Origin: Acidimicrobiia bacterium | GTDB lineage: Bacteria > Actinomycetota > Acidimicrobiia > Spongiisociales > ZC4RG35 | Assembly: GCA_017577575.1 (NCBI GenBank) | Contig: PKRG01000002.1 | Location: 62,001-126,000 of the forward strand | Reading direction: 5' to 3' | Length of the DNA stretch: 64,000 bases | Part shown: one piece after another, positions 15,972 to 24,533 of the stretch | Layout: the number at the start of each line of letters is the position of its first letter | How positions within the stretch are numbered: the stretch's first letter is position 1 | Made by a program: the position numbers and the translations under genes | Notes under the pieces: generated by a model | What the model saw: only the letters and a program-made list of their open reading frames with translations | Database searches by the model: none | Told to the model about the DNA's origin: nothing

Positions 15972-17399
15972 GTGCCCGATTTCCACTTCGAGCCGCTGTC
16001 ACATCTCGACCGCTCGTTCCTGGCCTTGGAGTCCCGCACGACCCACATGCACGTCACGGGGGTCGCCATCTTCCGCGCCAACGAGCTCGGGCGGGCCGAC
16101 GGCAGCATCGACTTCGGGAGGATCCGCAGCCACATCGAATCGAAGCTCCAATACATCCCCCGCTACCGCCAGCGCCTGGCGTTCGTCCCCTACACGGGGG
16201 CGCCGGTTTGGGTCGACGACGACGACTTCAACCTCGACTACCACGTACGCCACACCAGCCTCCCCCGACCCGGCACCGACGATCAGCTGAAGAAGCTGGC
16301 GGGGCGCATCGTCTCCCAGCAGCTCGACCGCTCCAAGCCGCTGTGGGAGCTGTGGGTGGTCGAGGGCCTGTCCGAGGGCCGGTTCGCGGTCATCGCCAAG
16401 ATCCACCACTGCATGATCGACGGCCTGTCGGGAGTGGACCTGACCACGATCCTGTTGAACGTCGTCCCCACCAGCGACATCGAGGAAGCGCCCGACTGGA
16501 AGCCCCGGCGCGCCCCCACCCCCGCCGAGCTGGCGGTGGCGATGGCAGCCCGCGCCACCCGCCGCAACCTGGAGCGGCTGGAGTCGCTCCCCGACCTCCT
16601 GAGCGAGGGACGCGAGACCATCGAGAACGTGGCGGGAAGGGCCCTCGCCGCGGTCAACTCGTTGCGGTCCGGGTGGCTGTCGACGGCGGCCGCCACGCCC
16701 CTCAACCCCGAGATCGGCCCCAACCGGCGGTTCGACTGGGCCCGCACCCCGCTCGAGGACCTGAAGCAGATCAAGAACTCGCTGGGGGGCACCGTCAACG
16801 ACGCCGTGCTGGCCGTCGTCGCCGGAACGGTGCGCCGGTTCCTCATCGAGCACCGCGACTTCGACGTCACCGGCCGGCCGTTCCGGGTCATGAACCCGGT
16901 GTCGACTCGCCGCGCCGACCAGCGCGGAGCGCTGGGCAACCAGGTGGCGATGTGGCTGATCGACCTGCCCCTCGACGAGCCCGACCCCAGAGCCCGACTC
17001 GACAAGATCCGGGAGCAGACGCTCCGCAACCGCCAGTCCAACCAGGCGCTGGGAGCGGCCACGCTCGTGGAGATCTCCCGGGGAACGCCGGTCACGCTCC
17101 TGTCTCTGGCGAGCCGGATCGCCGGCCAGCACATGCGCCCGTTCAACATGACCGTCACCAACGTGCCGGGCCCCCAGTTCCCCATGTACCTGTTGGAAGC
17201 GGAGATGCTGGCCAACTACCCGATGGTCCCGCTATGGGCACAGCACGGCGTCGGCATCGCCCTGTTCAGCTACAACGGATGGATGCACTGGGGAGTGCAC
17301 GCCGACTACGACACCCTCCCCGACAGCGACGCCTTCGTGGCCTGCATCCACCAGTCGATAGCAGAGCTGTTGGAAGCGGCGTCGGCGGCGTCCGTGTGA
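15972..17399 (+). CDS. WS/DGAT/MGAT family O-acyltransferase
   Basis: The GTG at 15972 gives a 475-residue protein beginning PDFHFEPLSHLDRSFLALE, the canonical N-terminus of bacterial wax ester synthase/diacylglycerol acyltransferases. The active site HHxxxDG is present as HHCMIDG at residues 145-151, with KPLWELWVVEGL before it. The C-terminal motifs NDAVLAVVAGTVRRFL, MTVTNVPGPQFPMYL and GIALFSYNG are conserved in the family. It would esterify acyl-CoA to diacylglycerol or fatty alcohol to make storage triacylglycerol or wax esters at the membrane. The gene is monocistronic or co-transcribed with the following EamA gene, 39 bases downstream. Confidence 0.92.
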   Translation: MPDFHFEPLSHLDRSFLALESRTTHMHVTGVAIFRANELGRADGSIDFGRIRSHIESKLQYIPRYRQRLAFVPYTGAPVWVDDDDFNLDYHVRHTSLPRPGTDDQLKKLAGRIVSQQLDRSKPLWELWVVEGLSEGRFAVIAKIHHCMIDGLSGVDLTTILLNVVPTSDIEEAPDWKPRRAPTPAELAVAMAARATRRNLERLESLPDLLSEGRETIENVAGRALAAVNSLRSGWLSTAAATPLNPEIGPNRRFDWARTPLEDLKQIKNSLGGTVNDAVLAVVAGTVRRFLIEHRDFDVTGRPFRVMNPVSTRRADQRGALGNQVAMWLIDLPLDEPDPRARLDKIREQTLRNRQSNQALGAATLVEISRGTPVTLLSLASRIAGQHMRPFNMTVTNVPGPQFPMYLLEAEMLANYPMVPLWAQHGVGIALFSYNGWMHWGVHADYDTLPDSDAFVACIHQSIAELLEAASAASV

Positions 17400-17425
17400 G
17401 CGATCGGATGCCCGCTCCCACGGCT

Positions 17426-17431
17426 TAGCAT
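17426..17431 (+). promoter_or_regulatory. Leaderless-type -10 box before the EamA gene
   Basis: TAGCAT is followed by exactly 7 nt and then the ATG at 17439. No ribosome binding site is present in the gap. Confidence 0.45.
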
Positions 17432-17438
17432 CCCGCCG

Positions 17439-18326
17439 ATGCCTCTGATCGCCGCCTTGGGCGGTGCCACCATCATCTCGTTCTCGGCGATCCTCTTCGC
17501 CGCCGCCGACGTCGCCCCGACGACGGGTGCGTTCTTCCGTGCCGCCTACGCCGTGCCAGTTCTGTGGGCGATCTGGTTCCGCACCCGCAGCAAGGACTCA
17601 CGAGATCCCCGCGCCCGATGGCTCGCCCGGGCGGCCGGAGTGATGCTCGGCCTCGACTTCATAACGTGGCACCTCTCCATCGACCACATCGGGGCGGGCC
17701 TGGGCACCCTCCTCGCCAACAGCCAGGTGGTGCTCGTGCCGCTCCTCGCCTGGATGATCTTCGGGGAGAAGCCGTCCCGGGTGGTGGCGGCAGCGATCCC
17801 CGTGCTGTTCGCCGGTGTGGCGCTGGTGTCGGGGCTCGGCCGCTCCGATTCGTTCGGCGAGAACCCGGTGCTGGGCACGGTGTTCGGCTTGATCGCCGCG
17901 CTGATGTACTCGGGTTACCTGCTGGCTCTCCGCCACTCCAACCAGGCACAGGCGCCGGCGGCAGGGTCGCTCTTCGACGCCACGCTGGGGGCGGCCGTCA
18001 CCTGCCTCTTGGCAGGCCCGATCGTCGGCGGGTTGGACCTGGTGCCGGCGTGGCCGTCGCACGGATGGCTCCTGGTGCTGGCGCTGGGACCGCAGGTGCT
18101 GGGGTGGTTGGCGATCAGCTACGCCCTGCCTCGACTCCCCGCCGCCGAGACCTCGACGTTCATCCTCCTCCAGCCGGTGCTGACGATGGTGTGGGGGGTG
18201 CTGATCTTCGCCGAGCGGCCGTCGGCCCTCCAGCTGCTCGGAGCCGGGCTGGTGTTGGTCGGCGTCGGCGCGGTGGCAGTGTTCAGCGCTCGTCGGCGTC
18301 CGGTGGAGGAGCCGGCCGGCGTCTGA
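17439..18326 (+). CDS. EamA/DMT family transporter
   Basis: The 295-residue protein has ten predicted transmembrane helices arranged as two EamA repeats of five. The first repeat opens MPLIAALGGATIISFSAILF and includes GAFFRAAYAVPVLWAIW, HIGAGLGTLLANSQVVLVPL and MIFGEKPSRVVAAAIPVLF. The second ends SYALPRLPAAETSTFILLQP and LIFAERPSALQLLGAGLVLVG, the E-x-P-s motif typical of DMT exporters. It is probably an exporter or permease for a small metabolite; specificity cannot be read from sequence. Its 3' end overlaps the convergent hypothetical gene by 44 bases. Confidence 0.88.
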   Translation: MPLIAALGGATIISFSAILFAAADVAPTTGAFFRAAYAVPVLWAIWFRTRSKDSRDPRARWLARAAGVMLGLDFITWHLSIDHIGAGLGTLLANSQVVLVPLLAWMIFGEKPSRVVAAAIPVLFAGVALVSGLGRSDSFGENPVLGTVFGLIAALMYSGYLLALRHSNQAQAPAAGSLFDATLGAAVTCLLAGPIVGGLDLVPAWPSHGWLLVLALGPQVLGWLAISYALPRLPAAETSTFILLQPVLTMVWGVLIFAERPSALQLLGAGLVLVGVGAVAVFSARRRPVEEPAGV

Positions 18327-18717
18327 ACGCCGCCGCCTTGGCCGCCCCCCAGGCGAGGTGGAGCGACCACACCTCCTCTCCCAGGTCCCGGGTGGAGGCC
18401 GGAGCCAGGTCGTAGACGTCCCCCGGCAGGGCCGCCTCGGCCACGGGGTCACGGGAGACGGGCTCCAGGCCCGCCTCGGCCATGCATTCGGTCGGGAACA
18501 CCATCGCCGCCTGGAACAGCTCGAGCGGGCCCCGCCTCTGTTCGGTGAACGGCAGCGAGAGCAACTCGGTGAGGGACTCTTCCAGCCAGCGCCGGCCGGC
18601 TTCGATCGCCCCGTCCAGCCCCGCCACTTCGCGGGCGCCGACCCTGCGCCGCACGTGGTCGGGGTAGGCGGCGACCAGCGCCTCCAGCAGCCGCCGCGAC
18701 TCCTCGGGCATGGTCAT
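18283..18717 (-). CDS. Hypothetical protein (144 aa)
   Basis: The product begins MTMPEESRRLLEALVAAYPD. The first ATG is preferred over the second because it overlaps the stop of the CvpA-CAP gene as ATGA. It is a soluble, largely helical protein with an acidic middle (EESLTELLSLPFTEQRRGPL) and a short conserved-looking motif EVWSLHLAWGAAKAAAF near the C-terminus, followed by a proline-rich tail. No known domain is recognised. Translational coupling to the CvpA-like membrane protein suggests a shared envelope function. The last 44 bases overlap the convergent EamA gene. Confidence 0.6.
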   Translation of the reverse strand: MTMPEESRRLLEALVAAYPDHVRRRVGAREVAGLDGAIEAGRRWLEESLTELLSLPFTEQRRGPLELFQAAMVFPTECMAEAGLEPVSRDPVAEAALPGDVYDLAPASTRDLGEEVWSLHLAWGAAKAAAFRRRPAPPPDADER

Positions 18718-19670
18718 CCTCCGTAGACCTCCACCACCAGCGTGCCCAGCGGCCCGCTCACCACCGCCACCCCGACCCTGTCGAAGGCGCGCCCGGCGAG
18801 AGCCGTGTCGTCCGCCTGGGCGATCGCCGCCTGGGCGGCCCGGTCGGTCGCGGCGAGAGCCGCCATCTCGGCGGCCACGTCCAGCCGCAGCGGCGTCTGG
18901 CGGGTGTCCTCCAGCACTCGCTCGTCTCGGCGTCGGGCGACGAAGCCCTGCCGGTACATGGCGACGGCACGTTGCTCGGCCAGGGTGTCGAGCGCGTCGG
19001 AGCGGGCCAGGGGATCGACCCCGGCGGCCAATCGGTCGGCGTTGATGCGGTCGGCGATGAAGTCGACCCGGTCCCGCTCGACGACGATCTCCTCCCTCGC
19101 CACCGGGCGGGTCTCGACCCTCTCGCCTTCGGCCGGGACGATGCGCCTCCCTCCTGTCAACTCCTGGATCGTCGCCAGGGCGGTCATCGTCCGATCACCG
19201 ACCAGCGGCTCGAGGAGGCGCCGCGGCAGTGCGGAGGGGCCCGCCACCGCCTGGGCGACCGTCGACTCGGCGATCGCCTGGTGGACCGCTCGGGGAAAGG
19301 GCAGCACGCCGACGACGGTCACGACCACGAGGACCAGGACGACACCCCACGCCCCGGCGACGAGGCTGCCGAGGAGCCGGTTGGCGAGCGTCAGCCCGGG
19401 GAGCCGGGCGATCTTGGAGAGAAAATACGCCAAGATCGACATCGACACCCCGAAGAGGAGGAAGAGGGCGATCCCGGCGCCGATCCGCCCCCATTCGGGG
19501 GAAACGCCGAAACGGTCGGTGAGGAAGCCTCCAAAAGGCTCGGAGAGCCGGAACGCCACTATGGCGCCCACGACCAGGCCGATCAGGTCCATCAGCTCGC
19601 GGACGAAACCCCGCAGCCACCCGCGCACGGCCAGGGCGGCGATGTAGAGGCCGAGGATGAAATCGAGCAT
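18714..19670 (-). CDS. CvpA-like membrane protein fused to a CAP/SCP-like domain
   Basis: Residues 1-135 are a CvpA (colicin V production) membrane domain with four hydrophobic helices (MLDFILGLYIAALAVRGWLR, LIGLVVGAIVAFRL, IGAGIALFLLFGVSMSILAY, GAWGVVLVLVVVTVVGVLPF). A linker follows. From about 200 to 318 lies a CAP-like (cysteine-rich secretory/SCP) domain: RINADRLAAGVDPLARSDAL, DTLAEQRAVAMYRQGF and VGVAVVSGPLGTLVVEVYG. The four His/Glu residues of canonical CAP domains are not clearly conserved. CvpA is linked to envelope maintenance, and CAP domains to extracellular binding. The fused architecture places CAP outside the membrane, but the function is unknown. Confidence 0.78.
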   Translation of the reverse strand: MLDFILGLYIAALAVRGWLRGFVRELMDLIGLVVGAIVAFRLSEPFGGFLTDRFGVSPEWGRIGAGIALFLLFGVSMSILAYFLSKIARLPGLTLANRLLGSLVAGAWGVVLVLVVVTVVGVLPFPRAVHQAIAESTVAQAVAGPSALPRRLLEPLVGDRTMTALATIQELTGGRRIVPAEGERVETRPVAREEIVVERDRVDFIADRINADRLAAGVDPLARSDALDTLAEQRAVAMYRQGFVARRRDERVLEDTRQTPLRLDVAAEMAALAATDRAAQAAIAQADDTALAGRAFDRVGVAVVSGPLGTLVVEVYGG

Positions 19671-19703
19671 CTGGACCCGGTTGTACCAGGCGGCGCCGAC
19701 GGG

Positions 19704-20417
19704 CTATTTGATCCGGATCTTCATCCGCTTGTTGGCCCGGCCCTTCGACTCGGTCTTCACCACCTCGACCTCTCCCACCTCGAGGGTCGACCTGACGTGG
19801 GTGCCGCCGTCGGCCTGGCGGTCGAGCCCGACGATGTCCACCACCCGGATCTCCTGCACCCACTCGGGGATCAGGTTCACCTTCGTGCGAATGAGGTCGG
19901 GGTCCTGCAAGGCGGCTTCCCGCGCCAGGTAGACGATCTCGGTGGGATAACCCTTCACGAGCTCGGCGTTGAGACGACGTTCCACTTCCTTGCCGAAATC
20001 GACGCTGATGGAGTCGAGCTCGAAGTCCATCCGGGCCTCGCCGGCGTCCATGTTCCCCCCGGTGACCTTCGCCCCGAAGTCCCGCCACACCACACCCGAG
20101 AGCGCATGCAGGGCGGTGTGCGTGCGCATGATCTTGTAGCGCCGATCCCAGTCGATGACGCCCTCCACGGGAGTGCCGGGGTCCGGCAGTTCATCGGACT
20201 CGACGACGTGGACGATCTTTCCTTCCCGGCGCACGGTGTCGAGGACCCGCACCTCCCCGCCGTCCCAGCGGATCACCCCGGTGTCGCCCGGCTGGCCGCC
20301 TCCCCGGGCGTAGAAGACGGTGCGGTCCAAGACGATGACCCCGTCGCCGACCTCGAGGACGTTGCCCTCGGCCCGGTCCAGATAGCTGTCGCGGCTGGCG
20401 AGTTCTTCGATCTGCAT
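19704..20417 (-). CDS. Alanyl-tRNA editing protein (AlaX type)
   Basis: ATG 20417 (MQIEELASRDSYLDRAEGNV) is chosen over the GTG just before it because GGAAGGA lies 6 nt upstream. The 237-residue protein has the editing fold of AlaRS: RTVFYARGGGQPGDTGVI, the zinc motif RTHTALHALSGVVW (HxxxH), and QADGGTHVRSTLEVGEVEVV, where the usual CGGTH cysteine position is aspartate. It would hydrolyse Ser-tRNA(Ala) or Gly-tRNA(Ala). Asp in place of Cys is seen in part of the AlaX family as I recall, so activity is likely retained. It is expressed from its own promoter region, 172 bases from the divergent SBP gene. Confidence 0.88.
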   Translation of the reverse strand: MQIEELASRDSYLDRAEGNVLEVGDGVIVLDRTVFYARGGGQPGDTGVIRWDGGEVRVLDTVRREGKIVHVVESDELPDPGTPVEGVIDWDRRYKIMRTHTALHALSGVVWRDFGAKVTGGNMDAGEARMDFELDSISVDFGKEVERRLNAELVKGYPTEIVYLAREAALQDPDLIRTKVNLIPEWVQEIRVVDIVGLDRQADGGTHVRSTLEVGEVEVVKTESKGRANKRMKIRIK

Positions 20418-20541
20418 CACCAGTCCTTCCGTTGGACTACGAGGGCAACCTTATGCGGCCCGATCGACAATCGGGCAGAGGGCCCGTCGCGGCGACATCG
20501 CAAGCCGCACAGGGCTGGCCGGGCTAAGCTTTCGCCCGTCG

Positions 20542-20592
20542 ATGCGGCAATGCATCGCTACCCACTCGAATGAATCAGGAGGCAATTCATGA
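20542..20592 (+). CDS. Possible 16-codon upstream ORF coupled to the SBP gene
   Basis: ATG 20542 opens a 16-residue frame (MRQCIATHSNESGGNS) whose TGA overlaps the SBP start codon as ATGA. A TAAGCT box at 20525-20530 lies 11 nt before it, so the mRNA could begin just ahead of this ORF. Codon composition gives no support on its own. It may be a translated leader or simply an untranslated region. Confidence 0.25.
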   Translation: MRQCIATHSNESGGNS

Positions 20593-21920
20593 GTAAACGG
20601 TTGATCCGGTTGCTCGCCCTACTCAGCGTCCTCGCAGTGGTCGCGGCCGCCTGCGGAGACGGGGGTGCCGAAGACACGACGACCAGTGTCGCCGACACGA
20701 CCCCGACCACCGAGGCAGAGGCACCGACCACGACTGAAGCGGAAGCGCCGTCCACCACCGCCGAGGAGGAGACGCCGGCCGGCGACTTCGAACCGGTGCC
20801 GATGAAGATCGGGACGCTCCTCCCCCAGACCGGCCAGCTGTCGGCGATCATCGACGCTCTGCTGCTGCCGATCGACATGGGTGTCGAGGAGATCAACGAA
20901 GCCTATCCGGGCCTCGTCACGGTCGAGCACTTCGACAGCGGGACCGATCCTGCTGTCGCCAGCGAGAACGTGGACCAGATCCTGACCGGCGACTTCAACG
21001 GCATGATCGGTGCCGCCGCATCGGGCGTGTCGACGGCGATCGTCGACAAGGTGCAGACGGCCGAGATGGCGATGTGCTCCGGCTCCAACACCGGCGCTTC
21101 GCTGACCCAGTACGACCCGTACTACATCCGTACTGCCCCCACCGACGAGCTGCAGGCTCCCACGCTCGGTGACCTGATGATCAACGACGGCATCACCAAT
21201 GCCGCCGTCATCTGGCGGAACGACGAGTACGGCGTCGGCTTCGGTGAGGCCCTGGCCGACTACCTGGAGGACTCGGGTGTCACCGTCAGCGTGCGCCAGG
21301 GCTACGACCCGCAGCAGAGCAGCTTCTCTGCCCTCATCGACGAGATCGCCAACGCCGGCGCCGAAGGCCTGGCGATGATCACGTTCGAGGAGGGTGGTCA
21401 GATCGTGCTCGACATGCAGGGCCGCTTCGACGGCACGGTGTATGTCGCCGACGGTTTCGTCGACACGGTCGGTGCCGAGCAGCTCGGTGGTGAAGAGAAC
21501 GTGGCTCTCCTCGAGGGCTTCCGGGGAACCTACCCCTCGGTCGCTCCCGAGAACGGTGAGCCGACCTTCCCGGACCGGTTCGCCGAGTTCGCTCCGGATG
21601 CTCCCACCGTCTTCTCCGCTCACAAGTACGACTGCCTGATGGTGCTCGTTCTGGCGGCGCAGGCGGCCGGCAGCGCCACGCCCGCCGACTACATCGATGC
21701 CGTCATCGACGTGACCGGCCCTCCGGGTGAGAAGTGCTCGCTGTTCGCGGACTGCATGGCTCTCCTGGAAGCCGGCAAGGAGATCGACTACGACGGTGCT
21801 TCCGGCCCGCTCGACTTCAACGAGCACGGCCAGCCCAGCGCCGGCACGTACGACCTCTTCGAATTCGATGCCGAAGGCAACAACGTCACGTTCGACCAGG
21901 TGCTGATCGAAGCTCCCTGA
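20589..21920 (+). CDS. Branched-chain amino-acid-type ABC transporter substrate-binding lipoprotein
   Basis: ATG 20589 follows a strong AGGAGG by 6 nt. The 443-residue protein has a lipoprotein signal (MSKRLIRLLALLSVLAVVAA then AC) and a long Thr/Glu/Ala-rich linker (residues 28-66). The periplasmic-binding fold of the LivJ/Leu-Ile-Val class opens MKIGTLLPQTGQLSAIIDAL. Typical inner pieces are GAAASGVSTAIVDKVQ, SGSNTGASLTQYDPYYIRTA, NAAVIWRNDEYGVGFGEALA and VDTVGAEQLGG. It delivers ligand to the LivHMGF permease encoded convergently just downstream. The substrate may be an amino acid, amide or urea; it cannot be told from sequence. Confidence 0.9.
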   Translation: MSKRLIRLLALLSVLAVVAAACGDGGAEDTTTSVADTTPTTEAEAPTTTEAEAPSTTAEEETPAGDFEPVPMKIGTLLPQTGQLSAIIDALLLPIDMGVEEINEAYPGLVTVEHFDSGTDPAVASENVDQILTGDFNGMIGAAASGVSTAIVDKVQTAEMAMCSGSNTGASLTQYDPYYIRTAPTDELQAPTLGDLMINDGITNAAVIWRNDEYGVGFGEALADYLEDSGVTVSVRQGYDPQQSSFSALIDEIANAGAEGLAMITFEEGGQIVLDMQGRFDGTVYVADGFVDTVGAEQLGGEENVALLEGFRGTYPSVAPENGEPTFPDRFAEFAPDAPTVFSAHKYDCLMVLVLAAQAAGSATPADYIDAVIDVTGPPGEKCSLFADCMALLEAGKEIDYDGASGPLDFNEHGQPSAGTYDLFEFDAEGNNVTFDQVLIEAP

Positions 21921-21940
21921 TCCGAACCTGAACCGACAGA

Positions 21941-21973
21941 AGAGAAGGGGCGCCCATCGGGCGCCCCTTCTCT
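21941..21973. terminator. Strong bidirectional hairpin
   Basis: AGAGAAGGGGCGCCC (21941-21955) pairs perfectly with GGGCGCCCCTTCTCT (21959-21973) over a 3-nt loop ATC. It separates the convergent SBP and livF genes and can terminate both. No U tract follows. Confidence 0.85.
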
Positions 21974-21990
21974 CGTACTGGAAGAAGCGC

Positions 21991-22722
21991 TCAGCGGGTC
22001 TTGCCGAGCGTTCCCAGATAGAGGTCGATGACGGTCGGATCGTTGAGCAGCTGCGTCCCGGTCCCAGTGTGAGCGTTCTTGCCCTGATCGAGGACATACG
22101 CCCGGTCGGCGATCTCGAGGCACTGAGCAGCGTTCTGCTCGACCATGAGAATGGAGACACCGGAGTCGCCGATCCGGCGGACCTGCTCAAAGACCAGGTC
22201 TTGGGCCAGTGGCGCCAGGCCGGCGGAAGGCTCATCCAGGAGCAAGAGCGAGGGATCCATCATGAGAGCCCGTCCGATCGCCACCATCTGGCGCTCACCT
22301 CCCGACAGGAAACCTGCCCGTTGATCGGCTCGTTCCCGCAGGAGAGGGAAGATCTCCGCCACCGCTGCGAATCGCTCGTCCCATTGCTTGGGACGCAGGA
22401 AGAGACCCATCCTCAGATTCTCTTCCACCGTCAGGGACGGGAAGACGTTCTCTCGCTGGGGGACGTACCCGACCCCCAAGCCCACGAGCTGGTGGGCCGA
22501 CATGTGGGTGATGTCGGTGCCATCGAAAGTGACCCGACCCGAACGGGTCGGGACCAGACCGAAGACGGTCTTGATGAAAGTGGACTTGCCGGCGCCGTTC
22601 GGTCCGATCATGCCGACGATCTCTCCCCTGGCCACGGTCAGATTGACTCCTCTGAGGATGTCGGCCTCGGGGATGTAACCGGCGACCAGGTCCTCGGCCT
22701 CGAGTAGCACCTCGTTACTCAT
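21991..22722 (-). CDS. livF: ABC transporter ATP-binding protein, LivF type
   Basis: ATG 22722 (MSNEVLLEAEDLVAGYIPE) is the family-typical start. The 243-residue ATPase carries Walker A GPNGAGKST, the Q-loop GYVPQRENVF, signature LSGGERQMVAIGRALM, Walker B LLLLDEPSAGLAP and H-loop VEQNAAQCLEIADRAYVL. GLAP after Walker B and VEQNA at the switch mark the LivF branch. It overlaps livG by 8 bases and is the last gene of livHMGF. It powers uptake together with LivG, probably as a heterodimer beneath LivH and LivM. Confidence 0.92.
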   Translation of the reverse strand: MSNEVLLEAEDLVAGYIPEADILRGVNLTVARGEIVGMIGPNGAGKSTFIKTVFGLVPTRSGRVTFDGTDITHMSAHQLVGLGVGYVPQRENVFPSLTVEENLRMGLFLRPKQWDERFAAVAEIFPLLRERADQRAGFLSGGERQMVAIGRALMMDPSLLLLDEPSAGLAPLAQDLVFEQVRRIGDSGVSILMVEQNAAQCLEIADRAYVLDQGKNAHTGTGTQLLNDPTVIDLYLGTLGKTR

Positions 22723-23551
22723 CCTCGACCGCCTTTCCCCGGTGGGCACCCAGGTAAGCCTCGATCACGTCGGGGTTCCCGGCGATGCTGGACGGCGTCC
22801 CTTCGGCGATGACCTGTCCTTCGGCGAGGACGACCACCCAGTCGGAGATCTCCTGGACGACGTCCATGTCGTGCTCCACGAAGATCACGGTCTTTCCTTC
22901 GTCCCGCAGGCCGGTGATGTGAGTGAGCAGTTGCTGAGTGAGTGCAGGGTTGATACCGGCCATCGGCTCATCGAGCATGATCAACTCCGGCTCCACCATC
23001 ATCGCCCTGGCGAGTTCGAGCAGCTTCCGTTGCCCGCCGGACAGGGAACCGGCGTATTCGTCGGCCATGTGCTCGAGCCCGAAACGCTCGAGCAACGCTT
23101 TCGCCTTGACGGTGGCCTCCTCCTCTCCTCGTCGCCACCCTCCGATCAGCGCCCGCCAGAGTGATTCGCCCGGGTTGTGGGGGTCGGCCAGAACGACGTT
23201 GTCGAGCACCGTCAGCCTCGGGAGAGCACGGGTGAGCTGGAAGGTCCGGACCATTCCCCGGCGCGCCACCTGGTAGGCCGGGATGCCGACGATCGGCCCG
23301 CCGTTCAGAGACCACGACCCGCTGTCGGCCTGGTCGAATCCGGTCAGGAGATTGAAGAGGGTCGTCTTGCCGGCCCCGTTGGGTCCGATCAGGGCAGTCA
23401 CGGTGTTCCGCTGCACCTCTAGGTGGGACACGTCCACCGCCTGCAGGCCCCCGAAGGAACGGGTCACCCCCTCGACCACGAGGATGGGGTCGGGTTTGGC
23501 CACCCCCGGCCGGGGTGCGACACCGGTGAGGGCGGCAGCTCCGTCAGCCAT
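22715..23551 (-). CDS. livG: ABC transporter ATP-binding protein, LivG type
   Basis: The 278-residue ATPase begins MADGAAALTGVAPRPGVAKP. The first 20 residues are an extension ahead of the conserved domain (ILVVEGVTRSFGGLQAVD). Motifs: Walker A GPNGAGKTT, TFQLTRALPRLTVLDNV, signature LSGGQRKLLELARAMM, Walker B LIMLDEPMAGINPAL and H-loop VEHDMDVV. GINPAL and VEHDMD mark LivG. It overlaps livM by 8 bases upstream and livF by 8 downstream, so the four genes are one tightly coupled operon. Confidence 0.92.
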   Translation of the reverse strand: MADGAAALTGVAPRPGVAKPDPILVVEGVTRSFGGLQAVDVSHLEVQRNTVTALIGPNGAGKTTLFNLLTGFDQADSGSWSLNGGPIVGIPAYQVARRGMVRTFQLTRALPRLTVLDNVVLADPHNPGESLWRALIGGWRRGEEEATVKAKALLERFGLEHMADEYAGSLSGGQRKLLELARAMMVEPELIMLDEPMAGINPALTQQLLTHITGLRDEGKTVIFVEHDMDVVQEISDWVVVLAEGQVIAEGTPSSIAGNPDVIEAYLGAHRGKAVEDE

Positions 23552-24533
23552 CGACCAATGCCTCCCGGCGGGAGCCGAGCATTCCCTGAGGTCGGAACAC
23601 CAGCAGTGCCATCAGCCCCAAGCCTACGAGGACGAACCTGATCTGGGCCGCTCCGGCCGAGTCGAGTATGGCGCCGACCCACGACACGTTGGCTTGGGCC
23701 TGTCGCATCACACTGTCGACGAAATAGAAGAAGAACTGGAAGATGACGGCCCCGAGCATCGGCCCCCAGATCGTCCCGGCCCCACCGAGGATCACCACCA
23801 CGTAGATGATGAACGTGACCTGGGGAAGGAAGCTGTCGGGCGAGACGTTCTGCTGCTCGATCGCCAGGAGGACGCCTCCGACGCTCGCCAGCGCCCCGCC
23901 CAAGGCCAGCGCCTGCAGCTTGGCGACGAAGACGTTCTTGCCGAGGCTTCTGGTGGCGTCTTCGTCCTCCCTGATCGCCTTCAGAAGACGTCCCCAGGGG
24001 CTCTTGACCAGCCGGCGCACGATGAGGGCCAGGATGAGGACCACGGTCCATCCAACGATCATCACGAACAACCGGCGACCGCTGACCACCAACGGGCCGA
24101 TGGCATAACCCGTGGAGGCGCCGAACGGGTTGAGGGCATGGAACTCCTCGGCGAAGCCCTGGATACCGAAGACCCCACCGGTCACCGAACGTGTCACCGG
24201 TGATCGAACCAGGAGACGCAAGGTCTCGGCAGCGGCGATGGTGGTGATGGCGAGATAGTCCGCCCGAAGCCGAAGGGTGGGCAGACCGAGCAGCAGACCC
24301 AAGACGACGGCGGCCAGGATCCCGACACCGATTCCCAGCCACAGGCTGCCCCCGGCCTCCACCGTTGCCGCCGTCCCGTAGGCGCCCACCATCATGAACG
24401 CGACGTGACCGAAGTTGAGCAATCCGGTGAAGCCGAATTGCAGATTGAGCCCGATCGCCGATACGGCGTAAGCGATAGCCACCGGGCCCAACGCCGAGAT
24501 GATCCCGTTGGTGATGGCTCCTGACCAATCCAT
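23544..24533 (-). CDS. livM: ABC transporter permease, LivM type
   Basis: The 329-residue membrane protein (MDWSGAITNGIISALGPVAI) has about nine transmembrane helices. It contains the LivM signatures GLNLQFGFTGLLNFGHVAFM, LRLRADYLAITTIAAAETLR and the cytoplasmic coupling loop EDEDATRSLGKNVFVAKLQA. It ends with the helix VGLGLMALLVFRPQGMLGSR. Its ATG shares one base with the livH stop (TGATG). It forms the translocation pore with LivH. Confidence 0.92.
   Translation of the reverse strand: MDWSGAITNGIISALGPVAIAYAVSAIGLNLQFGFTGLLNFGHVAFMMVGAYGTAATVEAGGSLWLGIGVGILAAVVLGLLLGLPTLRLRADYLAITTIAAAETLRLLVRSPVTRSVTGGVFGIQGFAEEFHALNPFGASTGYAIGPLVVSGRRLFVMIVGWTVVLILALIVRRLVKSPWGRLLKAIREDEDATRSLGKNVFVAKLQALALGGALASVGGVLLAIEQQNVSPDSFLPQVTFIIYVVVILGGAGTIWGPMLGAVIFQFFFYFVDSVMRQAQANVSWVGAILDSAGAAQIRFVLVGLGLMALLVFRPQGMLGSRREALVDG

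Noticed and set aside
14225..17428. Plus-strand open frame of over 1000 codons
   Set aside because: It runs antisense to the beta-propeller gene and then out of frame through the WS/DGAT gene. Both overlapped genes have clear domain evidence, whereas this frame has arginine/glycine/proline-rich composition typical of high-GC shadow frames.
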